Assembly (NCBI GenBank): GCA_023393375.1
Contig: JAEWLI010000011.1
Span: 1 to 23,246 of the forward strand
Direction: 5' to 3'
Source of the DNA: Bacteroidota bacterium
Lineage (GTDB): Bacteria; Bacteroidota; Bacteroidia; Cytophagales; Cyclobacteriaceae
DNA length: 23,246 nucleotides
This document shows positions 8,316 to 16,159 of the stretch, piece by piece. The notes beneath the pieces were generated by a model. The model saw nothing but the letters and a program-made list of their open reading frames with translations. It was not told where the DNA came from and ran no database searches. How positions within the stretch are numbered: the stretch's first letter is position 1; each line of letters starts with the position of its first letter. The position numbers were made by a program, and so were the translations under genes.

Positions 8316-8355
8316 GGAAAAAGGAGCAAGGAACAAGGAGGAACAAGGAACAAGG
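8316..8355. repeat. Heptanucleotide tandem repeat (GGAACAA)n
   Basis: Read in sevens from 8316: GGAAAAA, GGAGCAA, GGAACAA, then a 3-bp interruption, then GGAACAA, GGAACAA, GG. The same unit recurs at 23006-23054 downstream of nifB. Confidence 0.8.
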
Positions 8356-8360
8356 CATAT

Positions 8361-8395
8361 AAAAAAAAGCTATGTCATATCCGACATAGCTTTTT
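8361..8395 (-). terminator. Perfect hairpin with U-run, no attached gene
   Basis: AAAAAGCTATGTC (8364-8376) and GACATAGCTTTTT (8383-8395) are exact complements over 13 bp with a 6-nt loop. Reading on the minus strand the stem is followed by eight U in all (8361-8368); on the plus strand by five. It is terminator-like in both directions, but it sits upstream of both flanking genes. It could end a small minus-strand RNA or act in the leader of the aldehyde dehydrogenase. Confidence 0.6.
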
Positions 8396-8591
8396 ACCAC
8401 GACTAAACTTTGTGTAATAGTTGAATGACACTCTGGACTTAGCAATAATTAAAAAAGACTCAACACATTATCCAGAAAAAATAGCATCATTAATTTCAAA
8501 GATCCCTTAAATTGTCTGTATACATATATGCTAAATACGTGCCAATTCGAATATTCTGTTGTTTGTAGCATTTTTCATAAAAATAATGTGG

Positions 8592-8636
8592 AAAAAATTG
8601 CCCGTCTGGGAATATTACACCCCATAAGATGGGCAA
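8592..8636 (-). terminator. Second orphan hairpin with U-run
   Basis: TTGCCCGTCT (8598-8607) pairs with AGATGGGCAA (8627-8636) with one G-U pair. Inner GGG (8608-8610) can pair with CCC (8621-8623). On the minus strand AATTTTTT follows. No gene on the minus strand precedes it; it lies 86 bp before the plus-strand kinase gene. Confidence 0.45.
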
Positions 8637-8721
8637 ACAAAACACCTCATTAAGGGTTTACATTGGATGATTGGTTTTTATGTAATAGGGCTCTTGTTTA
8701 CAACAAATAAAAAAATAAGTA

Positions 8722-10068
8722 ATGTTCCAGTTTGTTTTTGATTATCAATTAGCTTTCCTAATTAGTTTACTTATATTGCTGTTATTCACAGTGTTATGGT
8801 ATATTCAGTCTAAAAAATTTAAAAAGGAAAGACGAAATCATCTTCGCCATAAAGAAAAGCTGACCCATTTAAATTTGCAAGTTAAGGAATTGCAAGAAAA
8901 GCTTACCGATGACATAAACCGGGAGGGCTCTTTTGCTGATGCCATTCCTCAGATTGTATGGGAATGCGATATTGAGGGTAATTTTTATTATTTGAACCGC
9001 CAATGGTTTATGTATACTGGTTTGGATTTCAGTGCCGACAAAGATGATCTATGGATGAAAACACTGCATCCGGAAGACAGGCATATTATGACTTCCAAAT
9101 GGATTGGTTATATAAAAGGTGACAGTTTTTTCGAACAAGAATTCCGACTCCGAGGTGCCGATGGTCAATACCAATGGTTTTTAATCCAGGGACTGCCACT
9201 TAAAAATGACATGGGGGTAGTAATGAAATGGGTAGGCACTTGCACCAATATTGAGGAACAAAAAAATTACCATATTCTCCTTGAAAATAAAATCCAGGAA
9301 CGGACACTTCAATTACAAGAGTCAAACAATGAATTAATCCGATCGAACAAAGAACTCGAGAACTTTGCTTATGTGGCCTCTCACGACCTTCAGGAGCCTT
9401 TGCGAAAGATCAGGGCTTTTGGCGACATACTTAAAAAGCGGTATTCGACAGATTTGCCAGAGCAGGCAAGTGAATATATAGATCGCATGCAAAAGGCCAG
9501 CTATAGAATGCAAAAACTCATAGATGATCTCTTGAGTTACTCAAGAGTCTCCAGAACCCCTAAATTAAGCGAACCTGTTGATTTAAATGAACTGGTAGAA
9601 GAGGTGGTGGATGATCTGGAAGAAACCATCAGAATTAAACATGCTGAAGTAAAGTATGCGGATTTACCCAAAATTATGGGAGATCACCGGCAGTTGAAGC
9701 AGTTGTTCCAAAACCTGATCAGTAATGGCATAAAATTCCATAAACCCGATTTGGCCCCCATTGTTGAAATCAAACAACAATGGTTACAAGAAGTTGAGAC
9801 TAAAACCAATAATGGTCAAAATCTGGAACTACGATTTTCCGACAATGGTATTGGTTTTGATGAGCAGTATCATGACAAAATATTTACCATTTTCCAACGG
9901 TTACATGGTCGTTCAGCTTATGAAGGTACAGGAATTGGGTTAGCTATTTGTAAAAAGATTGTGGAAAATCATGGTGGTAAATTATACGCTCAAAGTGAGC
10001 CAGGAACCGGTTCGGAATTTGTTGTGATTTTGCCCTATGTGGAAATTGATCAAAAAATGAATATTTAA
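8722..10068 (+). CDS. PAS-domain sensor histidine kinase
   Basis: 448 residues. An N-terminal hydrophobic helix (about residues 8-28) anchors the protein; only a few residues precede it, so most of the protein is cytoplasmic. A PAS/PAC domain follows at about 70-185 (PQIVWECDIEGNFYYLN...WVGTCTNIEEQK), then a coiled coil. The HisKA domain has ASHDLQEPLRKI with the predicted phospho-accepting His221. The HATPase domain has LFQNLISNGIKF (N box), FSDNGIGF (G1) and GTGIGLAICKKIVENHGG (G2). It resembles the phytochrome-like/PAS kinases that pair with small Rcp-type regulators, and exactly such a gene follows after 15 bp. The signal is unknown; the PAS domain shows no obvious cofactor ligand. Confidence 0.92.
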   Translation: MFQFVFDYQLAFLISLLILLLFTVLWYIQSKKFKKERRNHLRHKEKLTHLNLQVKELQEKLTDDINREGSFADAIPQIVWECDIEGNFYYLNRQWFMYTGLDFSADKDDLWMKTLHPEDRHIMTSKWIGYIKGDSFFEQEFRLRGADGQYQWFLIQGLPLKNDMGVVMKWVGTCTNIEEQKNYHILLENKIQERTLQLQESNNELIRSNKELENFAYVASHDLQEPLRKIRAFGDILKKRYSTDLPEQASEYIDRMQKASYRMQKLIDDLLSYSRVSRTPKLSEPVDLNELVEEVVDDLEETIRIKHAEVKYADLPKIMGDHRQLKQLFQNLISNGIKFHKPDLAPIVEIKQQWLQEVETKTNNGQNLELRFSDNGIGFDEQYHDKIFTIFQRLHGRSAYEGTGIGLAICKKIVENHGGKLYAQSEPGTGSEFVVILPYVEIDQKMNI

Positions 10069-10083
10069 ATAAATCGAAATAAT

Positions 10084-10518
10084 ATGTTAAAGACTATTGA
10101 AATCCTTATGGCCGACGATGATCCTGATGACAGGATGATGGCTAAGGAGGCTTTTGAAGAGAATAAACTGGCCAATGAAATCAAGTTTGTGGAAGACGGG
10201 GAAGAATTGCTCGAATATTTGCGTAATACCGGTAAATATGAAAATGCCGGTAACAGATTACCCGGGTTGATATTGCTTGATTTAAATATGCCTAAAAAGG
10301 ATGGCAGGGAAGCCTTAAAGGAGTTAAAATCCGATGCCCGATTAAGGAGGATTCCGGTCGTCGTACTTACCACATCAAAGGCTGAAGAAGATATTCTCAG
10401 GTCATATGATCTGGGTGTAAACTCATTTATATCAAAACCTGTAACATTTGAAGAGTTGGTTACCGTGGTCAGGGATTTAGGTAATTACTGGCTGGGTATC
10501 GTAGAATTACCTTCTTAA
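10084..10518 (+). CDS. Single-domain response regulator (Rcp1-like)
   Basis: 144 residues, one receiver domain and no output domain. Acidic residues are DDD at 11-13, the phosphorylation site is Asp66 in LLDLNMPKKDG, and Thr96/Thr97 and Lys118 (ISKPV) complete the active site. Such regulators usually act by protein contact or as phosphotransfer intermediates. The gene is 15 bp after the PAS kinase and 3 bp before the receiver-kinase gene, so it likely takes phosphate from one or links both. Confidence 0.93.
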   Translation: MLKTIEILMADDDPDDRMMAKEAFEENKLANEIKFVEDGEELLEYLRNTGKYENAGNRLPGLILLDLNMPKKDGREALKELKSDARLRRIPVVVLTTSKAEEDILRSYDLGVNSFISKPVTFEELVTVVRDLGNYWLGIVELPS

Positions 10519-10521
10519 ATT

Positions 10522-12021
10522 ATGAATAATAATAAAACAAGGATACTACTAGTAGATGATGATGAGGAAGACTTTGTAATTGCCAGAGAAATTATAAAAG
10601 ATATCCAGGGTTTTAAAACTGAAGTTGTATGGGAGGATTCTTACAAAGGTGCCTTGGACAAAATGGTAGGCCAGGACTTTGATGTTTTTCTGGTTGATTT
10701 TCATTTAGGGAGTTTATCGGGTATCGATTTGATGCAGGAGGCCATAGTTCATGGCTGTGACAGGCCTTTCATTATCCTTACCGGTCATGGTGAGAAAAAC
10801 ACCGATTTAAAGGCCATTCAATCTGGTGCATCTGATTACCTTCAAAAATCGCTGCTCAATAGTTATGTGCTTGAAAAATCTATATTGTATGCCATTGAAA
10901 GAAACAAAGTAAAAAAAGAACTGGTACAAAGTCAGAAAACCTACAAATTTCTTTTTGAAGAGTTACGGACAAAAAACCAGATTATCGATAGTATTTTAAA
11001 TAGCCTTCCAATCATTATTAGCCGGTTGGATTTGAATGGCGATATTATTGATATTTTTGGATCCGGGTTGAAGGTGATTGATGCCAACCCTCAGTCATTA
11101 ATTGGTTTACCTATTCATACGCTTTTCGTCGAACCTGAAGTTTCAATTGAGAAGATCGCTCAAAATGGTTTTATTTCTATCGAACAAAAGGCCGTTGAGC
11201 ATACCGAAAATGGTGATATATTTCAAAGTTTTTACTTTTTCAATGACGACAGTTCTGATATAGTATTATTCTCTCTTGATATTTCTGAAAGCAAAAAGAC
11301 CAGGGAAGCTTACCAACAAGTGAATATTGAAAACCGGAAGTTGAATAAGATCAATGAATTGCTGGATAATATCATCTTTATGACCGCTCATGATTTACGC
11401 AGTCCGATATCCAATTTAAAGATGATCAATCATCTCATCAATGAATCAGATAATATGGATGAAAAACTCCAATTGTTTGAAAAAGTAACTGAATCTACCA
11501 ACAGAATGGAAAATGTAATCAATGGCCTTGTTGAAATCATCGAAATACAAAAGGAGGGGATCGAATCGCCACAAATTATTTCATTCAATAAAATATTTGA
11601 CCATGTGTATGCTGAATATAAAGATAAGTTACAAGCTATTCATGCCAGTGTTCATGCTGATTTCACTCAAGTTCCTGAAATAAAATATATGGAGGCATTT
11701 TTAATCAGTATATTTAGTAATCTGGTCGGAAATGCCATTAAATATCGTTCAGAGTATAATTTGGATATTCGGATTTTCACAAAAAAAGAACCAGGCTTTA
11801 TTGTTCTCACCATTGCAGATAATGGTATTGGCATAGATTTGAAAAAATATCATAAGACTATTTTCAAACCTTTTAGCAGAATCAAAGGCAGTGATAAAGA
11901 AGGCAAAGGAATTGGTTTACATCTGGTAAAGACCATAGTGGAGAAAAACGGAGGTCGTATAGAAGTAGAAAGTGAACCCGGAAAAGGTACCAAGTTTACA
12001 CTATTTCTTTCTGAATATTAA
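10522..12021 (+). CDS. Receiver-PAS-histidine kinase protein
   Basis: 499 residues, with no signal peptide or transmembrane segment. An N-terminal receiver (about 5-128) has DDDEED, the phosphorylation site Asp59 in LVDFHLG, Thr87 and Lys109. A weak PAS-like region lies at about 155-258. The kinase core begins with TAHDLRSPISNL (predicted His290), then LVGNAIKY (N box), ADNGIGI (G1) and GKGIGLHLVKTIVEKNGG (G2). A receiver placed before the kinase suggests the kinase is controlled by phosphorylation of its own N-terminus. Third gene of the operon, 3 bp after the single-domain regulator. No DNA-binding output is encoded in the operon. No clear terminator follows. Confidence 0.9.
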   Translation: MNNNKTRILLVDDDEEDFVIAREIIKDIQGFKTEVVWEDSYKGALDKMVGQDFDVFLVDFHLGSLSGIDLMQEAIVHGCDRPFIILTGHGEKNTDLKAIQSGASDYLQKSLLNSYVLEKSILYAIERNKVKKELVQSQKTYKFLFEELRTKNQIIDSILNSLPIIISRLDLNGDIIDIFGSGLKVIDANPQSLIGLPIHTLFVEPEVSIEKIAQNGFISIEQKAVEHTENGDIFQSFYFFNDDSSDIVLFSLDISESKKTREAYQQVNIENRKLNKINELLDNIIFMTAHDLRSPISNLKMINHLINESDNMDEKLQLFEKVTESTNRMENVINGLVEIIEIQKEGIESPQIISFNKIFDHVYAEYKDKLQAIHASVHADFTQVPEIKYMEAFLISIFSNLVGNAIKYRSEYNLDIRIFTKKEPGFIVLTIADNGIGIDLKKYHKTIFKPFSRIKGSDKEGKGIGLHLVKTIVEKNGGRIEVESEPGKGTKFTLFLSEY

Positions 12022-12062
12022 TAAATTGCTGATATTGATAAATAAAAACAGGCCAAATATTA

Positions 12063-12070
12063 TATTTTTG
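12063..12070 (+). promoter_or_regulatory. -7 element upstream of the GH3 gene
   Basis: TATTTTTG fits TAnnTTTG, 51 bp before the ATG at 12122. No TTTG lies at the best distance; the nearest TTG (12035-12037) is 25 bp upstream. Confidence 0.4.
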
Positions 12071-12121
12071 TATTTCTACATTTTGTTTTAGCAATTTTAA
12101 TTATTCTGTAAACTTGAATCC

Positions 12122-14350
12122 ATGAATAAATTTATTTACACTACTAATCTATGCTTCCTTTCATTGAGTGTAGTAATTACACTTTCCTGTAATCCTGCTA
12201 CCCTTCTATCGGAAGAACCCGTGGATAATTTCAGGTTGAGCATGAAATATGAAGCTCAAATTGACAGCATGATCAAAGCCATGACACTTGAAGAAAAAGT
12301 CGGTTTATTGCATGGTAATGGGAAATTTACAACGGCAGGCGTGGAAAAATTTGGGATCCCGGAAATACAATATACTGATGGACCTTTAGGAATTCGGGAA
12401 GAAATAGAAAGAGATTCCTGGAATCCGGTCGGGTTGACCACTGATTCGGCTACTTTTTTTCCCGCGGGGGGAGGATTATCAGCTACCTGGAACCTGGATT
12501 TAGCGGCAAAGTATGGAGAAGCTATGGGGAAGGAAGCAAGGGCCAGAGACAAACATATATTGCTTGCTCCGGCTGTAAATATTATCCGTACACCATTGTG
12601 TGGAAGGAATTATGAATATTTTTCTGAAGACCCGTTTCTAAATAAAAAAATTGCTGTTCCCATGATTATAGGCATTCAAAATCAGGATGTAGCGGCATGT
12701 GTAAAGCATTATGCGGTGAACAATCAGGAGACAAACAGAGATAGTGTAAGTGCTGAAGTGAATGAACGCGCTTTAAGGGAAATTTATTTACCTGTATATA
12801 AGGCAGCCGTTCAGGAAGCTGAGGCTTATTCATTTATGGGTGCATATAATCGGTTCAGAGGTGAGTATTTGTGTGAGAATGACTATATGCTAAATAAAAT
12901 ATTGAAAGATGAGTGGGGGTTCAAAGGATTTGTAGTGTCTGATTGGGCTGCGGTTCATAGTACAGTAAAATCAGCAAAAAGCGGGTTGGATGTTGAAATG
13001 GGAAGCAATAAACCATTTGATGAATTTTATTTTGCCCAACCCTTAATTGATGCAGTAAAAGCGGGTGAAGTGTCTGAAGAAGAGGTTAATGAGAAAGTAC
13101 GCCGGGTGTTAAGAGTATTGCTCAATATTAAAATATCCGGAGAGGGTAGGGTAGAAGGGGCTATCAATACACAGGAAATCAGGCGAACTGTATATAAAAC
13201 TGCTACGGAATCTGTGGTTCTGCTAAAAAATGCAGACAGATTGTTGCCATTAAACATCTCCTCCGTTAGCAGTCTTGCTGTAATCGGTGACAATGCTGTA
13301 CGCAAGCATGCATCAGGCGGATTTGGTGCTGGAGTGAAAGCCCAAAAAGAAGTTTCCCCACTGGAAGGGTTACAGCATAAATTAGGGGATAGGGTCAAAA
13401 TTACTTTTGCGCAGGGTTATCAGGAACAATATATGCCTGGAGAAGAAAATAAAAGAGTTTACCTTCGTGAAAAGAATAATACTCCTGACCCTGCTTTAAT
13501 CGAAAAAGCCGTAAATGCTGCAAAAAATGCTGATTTTGCAATTGTTTTTGCCGGATCAAACAGGGATGTAGAGTCGGAATCGGCAGACAGATTAAATATG
13601 GAGCTTCCCTTTGGCCAGGTAGAGTTAATAAAGGAAGTAGTAAAGGCAAATCCAAATACGATCGTAGTAATGGTTGCAGGGGCTCCTTTCGAAATGGAAG
13701 AAATACATAAAAATACTCCGGCGTTGCTTTGGTCATGGTTTAATGGATCCGAAGCAGGTACCGCTCTGGCAGATATCCTGTTTGGGGATGTGAACCCTTC
13801 CGGAAAATTGCCCTTTACAATTCCGGCGAAACTAAATGATTCCCCGGCACATGCCCTAAATGCTTTTCCAGGAACTCCCAATGAAGTTGTGTACAAAGAG
13901 GGGATTTTTGTGGGTTATCGTTGGTTTGACAGTCGTCAGATCAAACCCATGTACAGTTTTGGATATGGACTATCTTATACACAATTTAGTTATTCCGATG
14001 CAGCCACAGACCGGGAATCTTATAAAGAAAACGATAAAATCAAGGCAACCGTGACCGTTAATAATATAGGCGATCGTTCGGGCAAAGAGATTGTTCAATT
14101 ATATGTGCGACATGAAAATTCTTCTGTAGAACGTGCAGAGAAAGAACTCAAGGGATTTACTAAAGTTCATGTGGAAGCAGGTGAAGCAGTGACAGTGAAT
14201 ATTGATCTGGATGTAAAAGAACTGGCTTATTTCGATGAACAACAAATGTCATGGGTGGTAGAACCAGGAACATACAGGTTGTTATTTGGTACTTCCTCTG
14301 ACAATATACTTGGCTCTACAACTGTGACTATATCAGGGATCGTTGAATAA
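12122..14350 (+). CDS. Glycoside hydrolase family 3 beta-glycosidase, probable lipoprotein
   Basis: 742 residues. An N-terminal hydrophobic segment ends in ITLSC-N with Cys23, a probable lipoprotein processing site, although the -3 residue (Thr) is not ideal. The GH3 N-terminal barrel spans about 45-345, with the KHYAVNNQETNRDSVS block (about 195-210) and the nucleophile Asp274 in VVSDWAAVHS. The GH3 C-terminal domain spans about 365-620, with WSWFNGSEAGTALADILFG and NPSGKLPFT. A fibronectin III-like domain closes it, after FGYGLSYTQFSY. It is likely a BglX-type beta-glucosidase or beta-xylosidase working in the periplasm or on the outer membrane; specificity cannot be read from the sequence. 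No SusC/D or other polysaccharide genes adjoin it. A terminator follows at 14438. Confidence 0.92.
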   Translation: MNKFIYTTNLCFLSLSVVITLSCNPATLLSEEPVDNFRLSMKYEAQIDSMIKAMTLEEKVGLLHGNGKFTTAGVEKFGIPEIQYTDGPLGIREEIERDSWNPVGLTTDSATFFPAGGGLSATWNLDLAAKYGEAMGKEARARDKHILLAPAVNIIRTPLCGRNYEYFSEDPFLNKKIAVPMIIGIQNQDVAACVKHYAVNNQETNRDSVSAEVNERALREIYLPVYKAAVQEAEAYSFMGAYNRFRGEYLCENDYMLNKILKDEWGFKGFVVSDWAAVHSTVKSAKSGLDVEMGSNKPFDEFYFAQPLIDAVKAGEVSEEEVNEKVRRVLRVLLNIKISGEGRVEGAINTQEIRRTVYKTATESVVLLKNADRLLPLNISSVSSLAVIGDNAVRKHASGGFGAGVKAQKEVSPLEGLQHKLGDRVKITFAQGYQEQYMPGEENKRVYLREKNNTPDPALIEKAVNAAKNADFAIVFAGSNRDVESESADRLNMELPFGQVELIKEVVKANPNTIVVMVAGAPFEMEEIHKNTPALLWSWFNGSEAGTALADILFGDVNPSGKLPFTIPAKLNDSPAHALNAFPGTPNEVVYKEGIFVGYRWFDSRQIKPMYSFGYGLSYTQFSYSDAATDRESYKENDKIKATVTVNNIGDRSGKEIVQLYVRHENSSVERAEKELKGFTKVHVEAGEAVTVNIDLDVKELAYFDEQQMSWVVEPGTYRLLFGTSSDNILGSTTVTISGIVE

Positions 14351-14437
14351 CTTTCTATACGAGGATTTATATCTTAGTTAGATAACTTATTTATCGAAGT
14401 CAGCCACCCATAATATACAATTGGCGGACACCAATGT

Positions 14438-14477
14438 AACCACTCCGATACTGCGCATTGTCGGAGTGGTTTTTTTT
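14438..14477 (+). terminator. Intrinsic terminator after the GH3 gene
   Basis: AACCACTCCGA (14438-14448) pairs perfectly with TCGGAGTGGTT (14461-14471) around a 12-nt loop, followed by a run of T to 14477. It begins 88 bp past the GH3 stop. Confidence 0.9.
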
Positions 14478-14581
14478 AAGAAATTTTATGAGGTGGTTTC
14501 CGAACACTATTAAATGTAGGCAGAACCATTCTTGACGAATTCCTCCGGAATTTGAATTTATGAATACATTATTCTTTTATT

Positions 14582-14590
14582 TAATTTTGC
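14582..14590 (+). promoter_or_regulatory. -7 element of the EamA transporter gene
   Basis: TAATTTTGC matches TAnnTTTGC exactly, 22 bp before the ATG at 14613. TTTG at 14551-14554 is 27 bp upstream, somewhat too far for a standard -33 element. Confidence 0.5.
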
Positions 14591-14612
14591 CCCCTAAATA
14601 AAGATGTAGGCG

Positions 14613-15512
14613 ATGTGGGCAGTTCTGGGAATAATTTCCTCTGTATTTCTTGGTGTTTATGATGTTTTCAAAAAAATTTCCTTAAAGGACAATGCGGTTA
14701 TTCCTGTTTTATTTTTTGCCACACTCACCGGAGCATTGATATTCCTACCACTTATCCTCCTTTCCTGGTTTCTGCCAGATTATTCAGCTACTCAGATCTG
14801 GTACATCCCAAAAGTGGATTTCCATGCCCATGTCTTGTTTTTTATTAAATCTGTAATTGTAGCATCATCATGGTTGTTTGCCTATTTTGCTTTAAAACAC
14901 CTTCCTATTACCATAGCCACTCCGATCAGGGCTTCCTCTCCTTTATGGGCATTAATAGGAGCCATCTTGATATTTGGTGAACGGCTAACTCCTTTACAAT
15001 GGGTAGGTTTAGCGGTAGCATTCGGTTTTTATTATTTTTTTTCAACTGCAGGCAAAAGAGAAGGGATACATTTTACTACCAATAAATGGGTTTACTTTAT
15101 GATCATCGCCACCCTGATTGGTGCCGGTAGTTCTTTATTTGATAAATTCCTGACAGCAAATTATGATCGTTTTGCCATGCAAGCATATTTCTCTGTTTAT
15201 TTGGTTATTGTTTTGTTGCCGGTATTGCTATTCGTATGGCTTCCACGGAGAAAGGGTGCAACATTCAAATGGAGTTATGCCATTCCATTGATTGGGATTA
15301 CCCTTGTCACAGCCGATTTTATTTATTTTTATGCCTTGTCCATTCCCGGTTCGTTGGTATCTGTTATCTCAATATTGCGAAGGGGTAGTGTGTTGACTTC
15401 CTTTTTTTTAGGATCATTGGTATTCAGAGAAGAAAAAAACAAGAAACTGAAGGGATTGATCTTAATCGGTATAGCTGCTGGTATTTTTATTATCATGCTG
15501 GGAAGTTTGTAG
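14613..15512 (+). CDS. EamA/DMT-superfamily inner-membrane transporter
   Basis: 299 residues with about ten hydrophobic helices arranged as two EamA repeats. The first repeat ends near PIRASSPLWALIGAILIFGERLTPLQWVGLAVAFGF (positions about 108-143); the second ends with SILRRGSVLTSFFLGSLVFREEKNKKLKGLILIG near the C-terminus. The pattern (polar/R-S-x-[PS]...[FL]GE/REE) is typical of drug/metabolite exporters. Substrate unknown. Single gene with its own -7 element upstream and a hairpin terminator downstream. Confidence 0.9.
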   Translation: MWAVLGIISSVFLGVYDVFKKISLKDNAVIPVLFFATLTGALIFLPLILLSWFLPDYSATQIWYIPKVDFHAHVLFFIKSVIVASSWLFAYFALKHLPITIATPIRASSPLWALIGAILIFGERLTPLQWVGLAVAFGFYYFFSTAGKREGIHFTTNKWVYFMIIATLIGAGSSLFDKFLTANYDRFAMQAYFSVYLVIVLLPVLLFVWLPRRKGATFKWSYAIPLIGITLVTADFIYFYALSIPGSLVSVISILRRGSVLTSFFLGSLVFREEKNKKLKGLILIGIAAGIFIIMLGSL

Positions 15513-15577
15513 TGGATTCAAGCATTAAACATCGTTTCGTTAAATTATTTAGTACTCATTTATGAATAGTGTGCTAT

Positions 15578-15600
15578 CAGCATACGATTGCTGTTTTTTT
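15578..15600 (+). terminator. Short intrinsic terminator after the EamA gene
   Basis: CAGCA (15578-15582) and TGCTG (15589-15593) form a 5-bp stem with a 6-nt loop, followed by seven T. The stem is short, but position and U-run fit termination 66 bp past the transporter stop. Confidence 0.6.
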
Positions 15601-15891
15601 CTTAAAAACCTTCCCGTCAATAATGATCATTTATAGAACCAGAATTTAAAAAAATACATTCCAATACGGCAATTGTTGGTCAAAATTCCACCCTTCAACT
15701 GATCCTGGATTTAGGTCAATAGACCACTGAAGCCTATTCCTACATGAATGTCAGGCAATTAAAACTGTACCAAAGGAGACTACTTATTCGGGTGTAATCG
15801 AAACTCCTGCAAATAGATGGATTTCAACTTTCAATATTTGCTATAAAAATGAAGATTAAATTTCCATCAAACTAAATAATATATCATATCG

Positions 15892-15937
15892 TTGGAAAAT
15901 ATGAAATTATTATCGTTAAACATATTATATTTTCCAA
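15892..15937. repeat. Inverted repeat with 11-bp arms upstream of nifH
   Basis: TTGGAAAATAT (15892-15902) and ATATTTTCCAA (15927-15937) are perfect complements separated by 24 bp. There is no U-run directly after it, so it is not a standard terminator. Confidence 0.65.
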
Positions 15938-16052
15938 TAATCCTCCTGTTTATTACAAAATTGTTACTAAGGCTTTTATTTCGTACTTAAATGTGATAAA
16001 AATAGACCGCAAACCTCTGGTCTTATTTGGAATGCTGATAAATAGCTTCTGC

Positions 16053-16075
16053 AAATACTTGATAATCAAGTATTT
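16053..16075. promoter_or_regulatory. Perfect 23-bp palindrome, candidate nif operator
   Basis: AAATACTTGAT (16053-16063), a central A, then its exact complement ATCAAGTATTT (16065-16075). It lies 29 bp upstream of the -24-like element and 84 bp before nifH. The core TTGAT/ATCAA recalls FNR half-sites, but the gap is 1 bp instead of 4. Placement suits an activator or repressor of nifH. Confidence 0.55.
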
Positions 16076-16104
16076 AAATAATATATAGTTTCTGCTCTAT
16101 TGGG

Positions 16105-16119
16105 TGGCACAAAAATAGT
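16105..16119 (+). promoter_or_regulatory. Possible sigma-54 promoter of nifH
   Basis: TGGCAC at 16105-16110 is a perfect -24 element. Ten bp after its GG the sequence is GT (16118-16119) instead of GC, so the -12 element (TAGT for TTGC) is weak. It is 40 bp from the nifH start. nif genes in many bacteria use sigma-54. Confidence 0.4.
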
Positions 16120-16159
16120 CATACCCCCATTAAAATAGTTTCACTAAATATTAAATGCG

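Larger units (their letters stand above)
8233..8721. other. 489-bp spacer between aldehyde dehydrogenase and kinase operon
   Basis: This gap between divergent genes holds no supported protein gene. A 61-codon minus-strand frame across it is low-complexity and is created by the heptad repeat. It contains the heptad repeat (8316-8355) and two hairpins with U-runs on the minus strand (8361-8395 and 8592-8636), neither at the end of a visible gene. Between the hairpins (8396-8590) a small RNA is possible: GATCTTTG on the minus strand near 8500-8507 is one base off the -7 consensus and would lead to the hairpin at 8361-8395. I see no strong promoter for the kinase operon. Confidence 0.4.
15513..16159. 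other. 647-bp nif upstream region
   Basis: No coding sequence is supported. From the transporter side it holds a terminator (15578-15600), a plain stretch with a small GGTC-AATA-GACC palindrome (15714-15725), a long inverted repeat (15892-15937), a perfect 23-bp palindrome (16053-16075) and a sigma-54-like -24 element (16105). I found no TGT-N10-ACA NifA site and no good TAnnTTTG element. An out-of-frame ATG lies at 16155, just before the nifH ATG at 16160. Confidence 0.6.

Noticed and set aside
8260..8445. 61-codon minus-strand reading frame
   Set aside because: Low-complexity Cys/Phe/Leu-rich translation created by the heptad repeat and the hairpin; no family resemblance.
13401..13896. Long minus-strand frames inside the GH3 gene
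   Set aside because: They are antisense shadows of a well-conserved coding sequence and show no recognisable domain.
16053..16075. FNR box
   Set aside because: The half-sites TTGAT and ATCAA are separated by 1 bp, not 4, so a canonical FNR dimer site is unlikely.
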